A stretch of DNA of 64,000 bases from an uncultured Nitrospira sp. (GTDB taxonomy: Bacteria > Nitrospirota > Nitrospiria > Nitrospirales > Nitrospiraceae): positions 1-64,000 of the forward strand of contig CABVRX010000020.1 of NCBI GenBank assembly GCA_902500825.1, written 5' to 3'. The notes beneath the pieces are model-generated. The model was not told the origin of the DNA, searched no databases, and was given only the letters and a program-made list of their open reading frames with translations. Position numbers and translations under genes: made by a program. Within the stretch, counting starts at the first letter, position 1; the number at the start of each line of letters is the position of its first letter. Positions 43,885 through 50,857 of the stretch are shown one piece after another.

Positions 43885-45900
43885 TCAACTGCCGATCTTC
43901 CCTCCGTCATCTTTGGTAATGACGATCAAGGCCGACCGTGGTCGACCACCGTTCGGACCGTCCGGCCAGGAGCTGAACTGCTTCGGATTGTTTGGATCGC
44001 CGGGCTGGTCATCCGGCCGCTCGCCAGGATGCTGAATCCCGACGAACATGTTGCGCCGATCAGGAGTCATCATGACGCCGGTGATCTCACATTGATTCGG
44101 GCCAACCAGAAACCGGCGTGTCTCCTTGGTCTCCGGATCGGCTGCCACCATCACATTGTTGCCGAATCCCGCGTACGCGCCCGCATTGATGGTCGAGGTG
44201 GATACATCGGTCTGGATCCAGACCAGTCCTCTAGGGTCCACATAGATGCCGTCCGGTGAGCCGTACTTATCGCCGAAGATCGTGGAACCATGGGCTGGGT
44301 TTGCCGGATCGCCGCATAGGGCGAAGAGATCCCAGCCGAACATCGACTCCGTCCAATCCTGCCGATAGTACCAACGAATGATGTGCCCATAGGTATTAGC
44401 GACCCGAGGATTGACTGCATCCACCGGAGGTCGAGCCGAGCCGGCAGCGGTCGTCCCATCGGGAGTATTCACCGACGACGGACTCGTGCCGCGCCGGTTG
44501 TTATTGGTCAGCGTCGCGATCGCCGTCAGAGTTCGAGGGAACGTATCGATCCACTCGGGTCGATCCATCATGGTCGCGCCGACTACGTCCGCGGCGCCGC
44601 GCGTATTGATGAGAATGTCGCTCAGGGTCCATCCGGCGAGACGCGGATTGTCCGGAGTCAATGGAAGCCATTCCCCAGCCCCGTCCGCGTGAAACTTGGC
44701 GACATAGAGAATGCCGTCATCCAGAGGATTGATGCCTTGCTCGCGTGCCTGTCTCCAAGGAAGATTGGATACGTAGCGGTAGATATACTCATTCCGTTCA
44801 TCATCGCCCATGTAGACCACGACCTTCCCGCTCCTGGCCTCCTGCACCCAGGCGCCTTCGTGCTTGAGACGGCCAAGCGCGGTTCGCTTCACCGGCGTCG
44901 AGTGAGGCCGGAACGGATCGATTTCTACGACCCAGCCGAACCGATTCGGTTCGTTGGGCTCCTCATCGACTCGGAAACGCTTATCGGTTGTGTGCCAGCG
45001 ATACCCGGAGCCCGTGGCATTGATGCCGTATCGCTTCTCAAGATTTGTCTGTGGTCCGTTCTTGCGGAAGTAGCCGTTGAAATTTTCTTCACAGGCCAGA
45101 TACGTCCCCCAAGGCGTGTAGCCCATGGCGCAGGTATTTAACGTGCCCAACACGCGCTTTCCGGTGGGATCTTCGCTCGTCACGAAGCGAGGGTCACTTG
45201 CCGCCGGTCCACCCATTTCAATGGGGGTCATGCCGGTGATCCGCCGGGCAAAGGGAGATGGCCGAACCACGTCCCACTTCCCACGGCGACGCCGGGAGTC
45301 GAAGGGAACGCCGGTCCGCTTCGTCACTTCGATGATCGACACGCCATGAGCGTTGAGCGACTTGTTCGTCTTTTCCTGTGTCCAATTGTTGACTCCATCC
45401 GGAAACAGCAAACCATCGTCTGTATATTCATGGTTCTGGACAATCAAGCCGCGCCGTGATCCAACAATGGGGAAATAGACGAGGCCGTCATTATGCATGC
45501 CCCACTGACGCGCCTGGTCATCGGCGGTGTTGCTCGCATCCTGTTTGAACGTCGGACCGTTCGACAACGGGTCGCCCCAGGCAATGAGAACCTCGGCTGT
45601 ATAACCATCCGGCACGACCAGTTCGTCTGCGGTAGAGACCGGAACACTTTTGAACCTCAGCATGGGCTTGCGGCGCCCTCGTCCCTCCGCTCCTTCTTCC
45701 GCGTCGTTATCTTCAGCCGTTTCTTGGGCGGAGGCGGGCATGGCACTCAACACCCCTTTGATACCGCACAGTGACACCGCCGCAACAGTCGCGAGAGTGC
45801 CGGTCAAAAGGTGGCGTCGCGACAGACGCGCGCCCAAGATGTCTTGGAAGTGTTCGTTGCCGGAAGCATTACTCACGCCCTCATCATCGATGATCGACAT
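43885..45900 (-). CDS. PhoX-family (DUF839) alkaline phosphatase-like protein
   Basis: Calcium-iron phosphatase family, 671 residues. It is exported by the Tat route: 'LSRRHLLTGTLATVAAVSLCGI' holds the twin Arg. The body includes 'LSNGPTFKQDASNTADDQARQWGMHNDGLVYFPI', 'QNHEYTD', 'GYTPWGTYLACEENFNGYF', 'FGWVVEIDPF' and 'YMGDDERNEYIYRYVSNLPW', typical of PhoX. It releases phosphate from organic esters in the periplasm or outside. The promoter carries four 11-bp-spaced Pho-like hexamers. The C-terminus includes 'GVMMTPDRRNMFVGIQHPGE'. Confidence 0.9.
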   Translation of the reverse strand: MSIIDDEGVSNASGNEHFQDILGARLSRRHLLTGTLATVAAVSLCGIKGVLSAMPASAQETAEDNDAEEGAEGRGRRKPMLRFKSVPVSTADELVVPDGYTAEVLIAWGDPLSNGPTFKQDASNTADDQARQWGMHNDGLVYFPIVGSRRGLIVQNHEYTDDGLLFPDGVNNWTQEKTNKSLNAHGVSIIEVTKRTGVPFDSRRRRGKWDVVRPSPFARRITGMTPIEMGGPAASDPRFVTSEDPTGKRVLGTLNTCAMGYTPWGTYLACEENFNGYFRKNGPQTNLEKRYGINATGSGYRWHTTDKRFRVDEEPNEPNRFGWVVEIDPFRPHSTPVKRTALGRLKHEGAWVQEARSGKVVVYMGDDERNEYIYRYVSNLPWRQAREQGINPLDDGILYVAKFHADGAGEWLPLTPDNPRLAGWTLSDILINTRGAADVVGATMMDRPEWIDTFPRTLTAIATLTNNNRRGTSPSSVNTPDGTTAAGSARPPVDAVNPRVANTYGHIIRWYYRQDWTESMFGWDLFALCGDPANPAHGSTIFGDKYGSPDGIYVDPRGLVWIQTDVSTSTINAGAYAGFGNNVMVAADPETKETRRFLVGPNQCEITGVMMTPDRRNMFVGIQHPGERPDDQPGDPNNPKQFSSWPDGPNGGRPRSALIVITKDDGGKIGS

Positions 45901-45955
45901 GGAAATCTCCTCCTACCCTAAGTTCGGATGAATGTATGGCTCTGCAACCGTGGCG

Positions 45956-46010
45956 ACTCTCGCATCGGATCGTTACAACATGGTCAACAACTGGTAACGA
46001 TCGCGTAAAA
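45956..46010 (-). promoter_or_regulatory. Pho-box-like promoter P3 (phoX)
   Basis: On the reverse strand four hexamers start every 11 bp: TTTTAC at 46010, CGTTAC at 45999, GTTGAC at 45988, TGTAAC at 45977. Ten nt further is GAGAGT (45961-45956), a poor -10 that still has the A2 and T6 positions. The phoX ATG is 56 bp downstream, with AGGAGGAG before it. Confidence 0.68.
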
Positions 46011-46124
46011 AGTCCTCGTTTCAGACGCAAGCAGAATGCATCGCGGCCTCAGGCAATCGGGCAGGCATGCTTATCAAAGTGCGAGAGGTGAACCTGTTAG
46101 AATGATGGCGGGGCAGGAACGACC

Positions 46125-46808
46125 ATGCCGGAACATGTCATCATCATTAAAGGAACCTGCTTCGGTTTTTGCTCCCTTTCCCCTTTGGTCTTGTTCTTCT
46201 GCGTAGCCGGTCTTTCTTCGACTTTGGTCTTTCTACCGGTCGGCGCTGCGGCGAACCCTCAATCTGAGGTTGCGTTATGGTTCGAATCGGGTATGGCCGT
46301 GGCGACCAGTCAACTGAGCGGCCGAAGAGAACTGCCGTTGGGTGCGCAGGAAGTCGTTATGAGTTCCGGCGCGAATGGGATCAGCGGCATCGTGGTGACA
46401 TCTCGTCGGCTCTTGGGGTTTTCAAGCCGCGCTCTGACCTGGACCAATAAAGAACTGGACGTGAGCGAAAAAGTTCTCGAACGGAAGATCCTCCCAACCT
46501 TCAGCCTTATCAGGACGGATCGGCATCTGTACGGATTTCGCGGCGTCAACGGTCTGTGGCTCGAAGAAGCGCTAGGCGTGCGAGAAAAAGTGACACGCTT
46601 CCACAGCAATGACTATGGAGCGGTCTTCATCACGAATGAACGATTCATCGGATTCACCTCGCTACTGGGAGGGTTCGCCTCGAAGCCTTTGGACGTACAC
46701 GAACGTATTGTCAGTGTAGCCAATGAGAATGGCCTCATTCTCGTTTCCACCACGAAGCGCACGCTGGTCTTCGGCAGCCGCTTGAGTGGGTGGGAAGAAT
46801 TCGAGTGA
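46125..46808 (+). CDS. exported protein with four propeller-like repeats
   Basis: Not recognised. The 227-residue protein has a signal-like hydrophobic N-terminus ('LVLFFCVAGLSSTLVFLPVGAAA'). It then has about four repeats of 45-50 residues with the shared pattern T-x-x-R-x-x-x-F: 'TSRRLLGFSSRALTW', 'TDRHLYGFRGVNGLW', 'TNERFIGFTSLLGGF', 'TTKRTLVFGSRLSGW', the first three each followed by 'LDV/LGV-x-E-K/R'. This suggests a small beta-propeller or beta-solenoid. It is divergent from phoX; its own promoter lacks the 11-bp array. Confidence 0.72.
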   Translation: MPEHVIIIKGTCFGFCSLSPLVLFFCVAGLSSTLVFLPVGAAANPQSEVALWFESGMAVATSQLSGRRELPLGAQEVVMSSGANGISGIVVTSRRLLGFSSRALTWTNKELDVSEKVLERKILPTFSLIRTDRHLYGFRGVNGLWLEEALGVREKVTRFHSNDYGAVFITNERFIGFTSLLGGFASKPLDVHERIVSVANENGLILVSTTKRTLVFGSRLSGWEEFE

Positions 46809-46927
46809 CCGATATCCTATTTGTTCAGCGAGCATTTCCGGCAGTTGATTGCAGGTTTCCACGCGGGAAATCCTGAACACGCAAGCAGGAGCGCTTCTCG
46901 GCAAGCCTTTCTGAAGTGTAATCCAGA

Positions 46928-46966
46928 ATTAACTCCTCCGCGACCAGTTTGTAACGCACCGGTCAC
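46928..46966 (+). promoter_or_regulatory. Pho-box-like array P6, no clear -10
   Basis: Hexamers ATTAAC 46928, CGCGAC 46939, TGTAAC 46950 and GGTCAC 46961 start every 11 bp, all ending in AC. At the expected -10 position stands GAAGAA, which is not a good match. It precedes the doubtful ORF at 47079. Confidence 0.4.
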
Positions 46967-47078
46967 ATACTTGATTGAAGAACCTAGCGTCGACTGCCTC
47001 GATACTTGATTAATAAGTTCCGTCGAACGGCTTGCCGTATGGCCTCTCAACCACGTTCGGAACAAAAGGAGTTTCCCT

Positions 47079-47294
47079 ATGGGTTTCGATGGCATCCTGA
47101 AAAGATTTGCTGTGTTCGCAGTTATACGTTTGCTCGGCATCAATGATCTTCACAGTCAACTCTCGCAAATCCAGCAAGTGACACCCCGTCGAGCGGGAGG
47201 GACAGCTATACTTGCAGCTCATCTCCATACAGCGAAGCAGGACTCTCATGACTCCAACCTGCTTAACCGAACGCTTTATTCCTGTAGAAAATGA
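47079..47294 (+). CDS. doubtful 71-codon ORF
   Basis: Unrecognised ORF starting MGFDGILKRFAVFAVIRLLG (amphipathic, Arg/Lys-bearing). It has a strong AAAAGGAG site 7 nt upstream and the array at 46928-46966 further up. The C-terminal two thirds look random (Gln, His, Ser rich). It may be a short real peptide with a degraded tail, or chance. Listed because it is the only credible gene between 46809 and 47466. Confidence 0.3.
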   Translation: MGFDGILKRFAVFAVIRLLGINDLHSQLSQIQQVTPRRAGGTAILAAHLHTAKQDSHDSNLLNRTLYSCRK

Positions 47295-47351
47295 TGTCTA
47301 ACAGCTGTCAATTGCTACCTAGTCTCCTGTCCTGACGACCAGCGCATCATT

Positions 47352-47406
47352 CTTCACACTGAATTGGCTCGATCGTAACGAGGGTGAAACAGCCACCCGA
47401 TAGGCT
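47352..47406 (+). promoter_or_regulatory. Pho-box-like promoter P4 (small membrane peptides)
   Basis: Hexamers CTTCAC 47352, ATTGGC 47363, CGTAAC 47374 and TGAAAC 47385 start every 11 bp. After 10 nt comes TAGGCT (47401-47406) as the -10 element. Confidence 0.65.
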
Positions 47407-47466
47407 TTCATCGTGTTCATCAGTGAAAAAACCCGACTCTCGTAATATGGAAGAGGGTGAGAGACT

Positions 47467-47586
47467 ATGATGACATCATCGGTCGTGATCGTAGGAACGC
47501 TCGTGTTCGTGACCGTTTTGAGTGTGCTGGGTAAAGTGCTTTCTATATGGGTCGCGAGTAAACCATTACAACCTGAAAGGAGGTGA
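47467..47586 (+). CDS. small single-pass membrane peptide (39 aa)
   Basis: Short gene reading MMTSSVVIVGTLVFVTVLSV then LGKVLSIWVASKPLQPERR. One hydrophobic helix is followed by a basic tail. A GAGGGTGAGAG site precedes the ATG pair (47467/47470). It is 6 bp from the next small gene, whose ribosome-binding site overlaps this stop codon, and both lie behind promoter P4. Function unknown; possibly a regulatory or accessory subunit of a membrane complex. Confidence 0.6.
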   Translation: MMTSSVVIVGTLVFVTVLSVLGKVLSIWVASKPLQPERR

Positions 47587-47592
47587 CAAGCT

Positions 47593-47676
47593 ATGGCGAC
47601 ATGGATCGTCGAAGTGTTCCTGGTCAGCGCCATTGTGGGGCTGATGTATACGGTGTTCTCTCTGGGTCGCGAGTAG
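47593..47676 (+). CDS. small single-pass membrane peptide (27 aa)
   Basis: Gene reading MATWIVEVFLVSAIVGLMYT then VFSLGRE: one membrane helix with almost no soluble part. The ribosome-binding site is optimal (AAAGGAGGTGA, 8 nt before the ATG), which is hard to explain for non-coding DNA. It is probably translated together with the 39-aa peptide. Function unknown. Confidence 0.62.
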   Translation: MATWIVEVFLVSAIVGLMYTVFSLGRE

Positions 47677-47811
47677 ACAAACGTCTTGCGGGAAATGGAG
47701 GCTCGATTGTGAATGGGAATCGTCAGACGAGAGTCGCAACGGGTGTTCATGCTCCCGCGGCTCTCGTCGAGAAGGAGAAATTGAATCCCCCCCCCTCTTC
47801 ATTCCTCCAAA

Positions 47812-47866
47812 TTTTACTGGCCTGTAATATCTCCCTAACGTCGACGCAACAGCATATTGGTAGCCT
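47812..47866 (+). promoter_or_regulatory. Pho-box-like promoter P5 (CBS-domain gene)
   Basis: Hexamers TTTTAC 47812, TGTAAT 47823, CCTAAC 47834 and CGCAAC 47845 start every 11 bp. After 10 nt comes TAGCCT (47861-47866) as the -10 element. Confidence 0.7.
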
Positions 47867-47903
47867 AGAGCTAATACAAAAACAATAATCAAGGAGGATC
47901 AGT

Positions 47904-48287
47904 ATGGTCACAGTCGGCAATTTAATGCAGAAGGAACCAGTGACGGTGGACGCAGGCACCTCGGTCATTGAGGCGGCGAAATTGATGAAAGCCTGCAACG
48001 TCGAAAGTGTGCTTGTAGCCCGCCAAGCGCATATTGTCGGTATCCTCACGGAATCGGACGTCGTCAAGAAGTTCGTGGGGGCTGAGAAAGTGTCCTACTT
48101 CGTGCCGGTGGAAGACATCATGAGCAGTCCGGTTCCCGGCATCGAAGAACGGCGGCCGTTGACGGAAGCTGCCGACCTCATGGACAAGCATCGCACGCTT
48201 CACCTCGGCGTGACCAAAGAAGGCGCGCTCATCGGTCTCGTGTCGGTGCGGGACTTTCTCCGTCCCGTGTCTATCGACGACTTCTAG
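47904..48287 (+). CDS. tandem CBS-domain protein
   Basis: A 127-residue cytoplasmic protein made only of two CBS motifs ('VGNLMQKEPVTVDAGTSVIEAAKLMKACNVESVLVARQAHIVGILTESDVVKKF' and 'VEDIMSSPVPGIEERRPLTEAADLMDKHRTLHLGVTKEGALIGLVSVRDFL'). Such pairs bind adenosine nucleotides and sense energy state. AAGGAGGA precedes the ATG. The promoter carries the 11-bp array, so it is probably part of the phosphate response. Confidence 0.9.
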   Translation: MVTVGNLMQKEPVTVDAGTSVIEAAKLMKACNVESVLVARQAHIVGILTESDVVKKFVGAEKVSYFVPVEDIMSSPVPGIEERRPLTEAADLMDKHRTLHLGVTKEGALIGLVSVRDFLRPVSIDDF

Positions 48288-48463
48288 CGACTCTCCCTTT
48301 CTTGAGCCCGCTGGCTCCTCCACCTAGACGGCCCTTCCCCGTCTTCCCTTTCGCCCGTCGCACAGGCGACGCTCCCTGGCATTCTTGGACGCCCTCCGAG
48401 TTGCATTTCCCTCCCTCCTGCGTTGACACTGAAGGGCGCCGGCTCTGCCATGAGGATTCCACG

Positions 48464-49948
48464 ATGATTGGATTGGACAAACATCTCGTTCCGCCTAGTC
48501 GCTCCTCCCCAATCTCATCACAACCAGAACGCGAACTGAAGCTAGCCATTGCTCCAGATTTCCACCTGCCTCGGTTTCCTGGCACGCCGCTCCCCCGGAG
48601 GCAGCTGATCTCCACCTATTACGACACTGCCGCCTACGACTTGGCCCACGCGAGGATTACCCTTCGCCATCGAATCGAACGGGGGAAGAAGTCATGGCAG
48701 CTGAAAATTCCATTGGACGATGATCGGCAGGAAGTGGAAGTGGCCGGCGACCAGGCCGATCCACCGGCCTCGCTGCGCAGCTTACTGATTCTCCATCTTG
48801 GACCTCGAAAACTGATGCCGGTCGTGACGCTGCGCGTCTGGCGAAGGGGCTTCCTGGTACGTGATGGCCGCATACCCGTCGCGGAGATCGCGCTCGACAC
48901 CGTGTCAGTCGACAAGAACGGCCGTACTACTCAGCGCTTTCGTGAGCTGGAAGTCGAACAACGGCAAGGCGACGAGGCCTCACTTCGTTCTCTTGAACAG
49001 CGGATGCGAGAGGCCGGTGCGTCCGATCACGACGGAAGGCCAAAATTATTTCGCGCGCTCTCCCTCCCGGCCCGTACCTCACCTAGGCAGCCTGAGACGG
49101 AGGCACCGGTGGTCGAACACGTAAAGTGGGCGCTCGCTCAGCACGTTGGATGGCTCCTCGCCCATGATCCCGGAACGAGGCTGGGAACCGAGAGCGAGAG
49201 CCTACATCAAATGCGCGTCGCGACGAGACGCCTGCGTGCAGTGCTCCACGCTGCTCGACCGATCCTTCTCCCCGCATGGGCCACGTCGCTGCAACAGGAG
49301 CTTGATTGGCTCAGTGATCTGCTGGGGCCAGCCCGCGATCTGGATGTCCAGATCTCCTATTTTAGGGACGAATCTGCGGGATTGGATGCACGCGATCGCA
49401 AGTTGTTAGCGCAATTCATCGCCCATCTTCGAATTCAACGAGAGGCCGTTCAGAAGATGGTCCTCGGCGAGCTCACGAGCGCTCGCTACTTCGAACTCAT
49501 CCGGCGGCTGCAACAGGCCGCGCATGATCCGTCGGTGGTGGAGTCTCCCCTGCGCGTACGTCATCTCGCCCAGCGAGCATTCAAGAAGCTGCGCAAGGCG
49601 ATCAACCGGTTAGGTCCTTCCCCGTCAGACACCCGACTTCATAAGGTTCGCATCACGGCCAAGCGCGCCCGCTATGCGGCGGAACTCGCCTGCAGCTCGG
49701 TGGGAAAACTTGCCAGGCGCTTTATCAAGTCCGCGCGTGCGATCCAGGATTTACTGGGTATCCATCAGGATGCGATCCAAGCGGAACGTCATATCCGGCA
49801 GTTCCTCAAATACTCGACCAGCGTCCGCGCCGGATTCGTCGCAGGACGCATGGCCGAGCGGCAGCGCCACCGGCGTCAACGAGTCCGCAAAGACATGAAG
49901 TCGCTGTTCAAGGCTTTGCTAAAACGAGGAAAGAAGGCGTGGAGGTGA
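48464..49948 (+). CDS. CYTH-CHAD domain protein
   Basis: A 494-residue protein. The N-terminal CYTH (triphosphate tunnel) domain begins with the ExExK-type motif 'ERELKLAI' and has alternating basic strands ('ARITLRHRIERGKKSWQLKIP'). The CHAD domain from about residue 210 has conserved His/Arg helices ('LHQMRVATRRLRAVLHAARP', 'LGPARDLDVQI', 'LHKVRITAKRARYAAELA'). CHAD domains bind polyphosphate and CYTH hydrolyse or bind triphosphates. ATG at 48464 is preferred; the frame is open from 48302 without family similarity. Confidence 0.88.
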   Translation: MIGLDKHLVPPSRSSPISSQPERELKLAIAPDFHLPRFPGTPLPRRQLISTYYDTAAYDLAHARITLRHRIERGKKSWQLKIPLDDDRQEVEVAGDQADPPASLRSLLILHLGPRKLMPVVTLRVWRRGFLVRDGRIPVAEIALDTVSVDKNGRTTQRFRELEVEQRQGDEASLRSLEQRMREAGASDHDGRPKLFRALSLPARTSPRQPETEAPVVEHVKWALAQHVGWLLAHDPGTRLGTESESLHQMRVATRRLRAVLHAARPILLPAWATSLQQELDWLSDLLGPARDLDVQISYFRDESAGLDARDRKLLAQFIAHLRIQREAVQKMVLGELTSARYFELIRRLQQAAHDPSVVESPLRVRHLAQRAFKKLRKAINRLGPSPSDTRLHKVRITAKRARYAAELACSSVGKLARRFIKSARAIQDLLGIHQDAIQAERHIRQFLKYSTSVRAGFVAGRMAERQRHRRQRVRKDMKSLFKALLKRGKKAWR

Positions 49949-49965
49949 AGGGACAAACGGTGCTG

Positions 49966-50111
49966 TCAGCTAAACCAATCGATCACGTTGGTAAGTAGCG
50001 CCAGCAAGGTCGTCGGATCACGGTTCCCGGTGACGCTGTCGACCCAGGGATTGCCTCGCGCGGTGACGTGGTAGAGGGCTCCAGGAATTCAAGATGCAGT
50101 GGGCGGGCCAT
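49966..50111 (-). pseudogene. frameshifted REP-associated tyrosine transposase fragment
   Basis: From ATG at 50111 the reverse strand encodes MARPLHLEF and then, after a one-base deletion, 'PGALYHVTARGNPWVD', 'NRDPTTLLALL' and a stop at 49966. 'MARPLxLEFPGALYHVTARGN' is the diagnostic N-terminus of Y1/RAYT transposases. Only the first 50 or so residues remain and the catalytic Tyr domain is gone. It is a dead remnant at the 3' side of the CHAD gene. Confidence 0.8.
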
Positions 50112-50251
50112 GTACGTAATCTGGCATCGCAGTGCACAAGACAAGACTCGACGCCAATCCGTAGTCGCAATTTGCATTTCTCTCACCATTGACAGTCCTA
50201 CCAAAGAGAAGTAGCCTGCTGCTACTACTTCTTCATTAATGCCATCTTTCT

Positions 50252-50746
50252 ATGTATAGGCCTACAGTCATAACGCGGAAGTCGAAGAACAAAATCACCA
50301 TAGATCAACTGCGCCTGGCCTGTCGCCATGTGGGAGAAATGCGAAAGCAAGGAGTTACGGAGAACCTTGCTATTAGAACTCTCGAGCTCTTCACAAACCT
50401 TTATGCCAAACTTTCAACAGGCGGCCGCCCATCGCCTGACCATGTAAGCCACTACACGCTTTGGTCCTGTGAAGCACGGAGGCTCAAAAAGAAAAAACCA
50501 AATGGAAAACCGAAAGATATGTTTCGCGTTGAACATGGGACACCTCGTCGAGCTTTTGCCAGAATGGTCTTGGACCTGTATAACAAAGATCGGCTCAACG
50601 AGAAAACCATGCGGAAAATTGTTGATAATCACTGGAAGGTAGCCGTCGTTACTCTCAAAGAGGATCAACGCCTAAACAAGATTGCCAGATCAACAGTTTT
50701 CCCCACACCAGAAGAAAGATGGGGCAAGGCAGGAATCCGTTTCTAA
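50252..50746 (+). CDS. unknown protein in AT-rich accessory DNA
   Basis: Not recognised. A 164-residue basic protein: 'TIDQLRLACRHVGEMRKQGVTENLAIRTLELFTNLYAKLSTGG', 'WSCEARRLKKKKPNGKPKDMFRVEHGTPRRAFARMVLDLYN' and 'DNHWKVAVVTLKEDQRLN'. It is helical and Lys/Arg-rich, perhaps nucleic-acid binding. The A+T content is higher than in the flanking housekeeping genes, and the IS5 element lies 110 bp downstream, so it is probably acquired cargo. No strong ribosome-binding site. Confidence 0.6.
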   Translation: MYRPTVITRKSKNKITIDQLRLACRHVGEMRKQGVTENLAIRTLELFTNLYAKLSTGGRPSPDHVSHYTLWSCEARRLKKKKPNGKPKDMFRVEHGTPRRAFARMVLDLYNKDRLNEKTMRKIVDNHWKVAVVTLKEDQRLNKIARSTVFPTPEERWGKAGIRF

Positions 50747-50857
50747 ACCACGATGACTGAATCTATGTACCTGAGCAAGGAACGTGCAAATATAGCGGCA
50801 ACAACTGTTTCGTGGCACACGGCGCTACTCAATACGCGTGGACCACATTGGAGCTAA

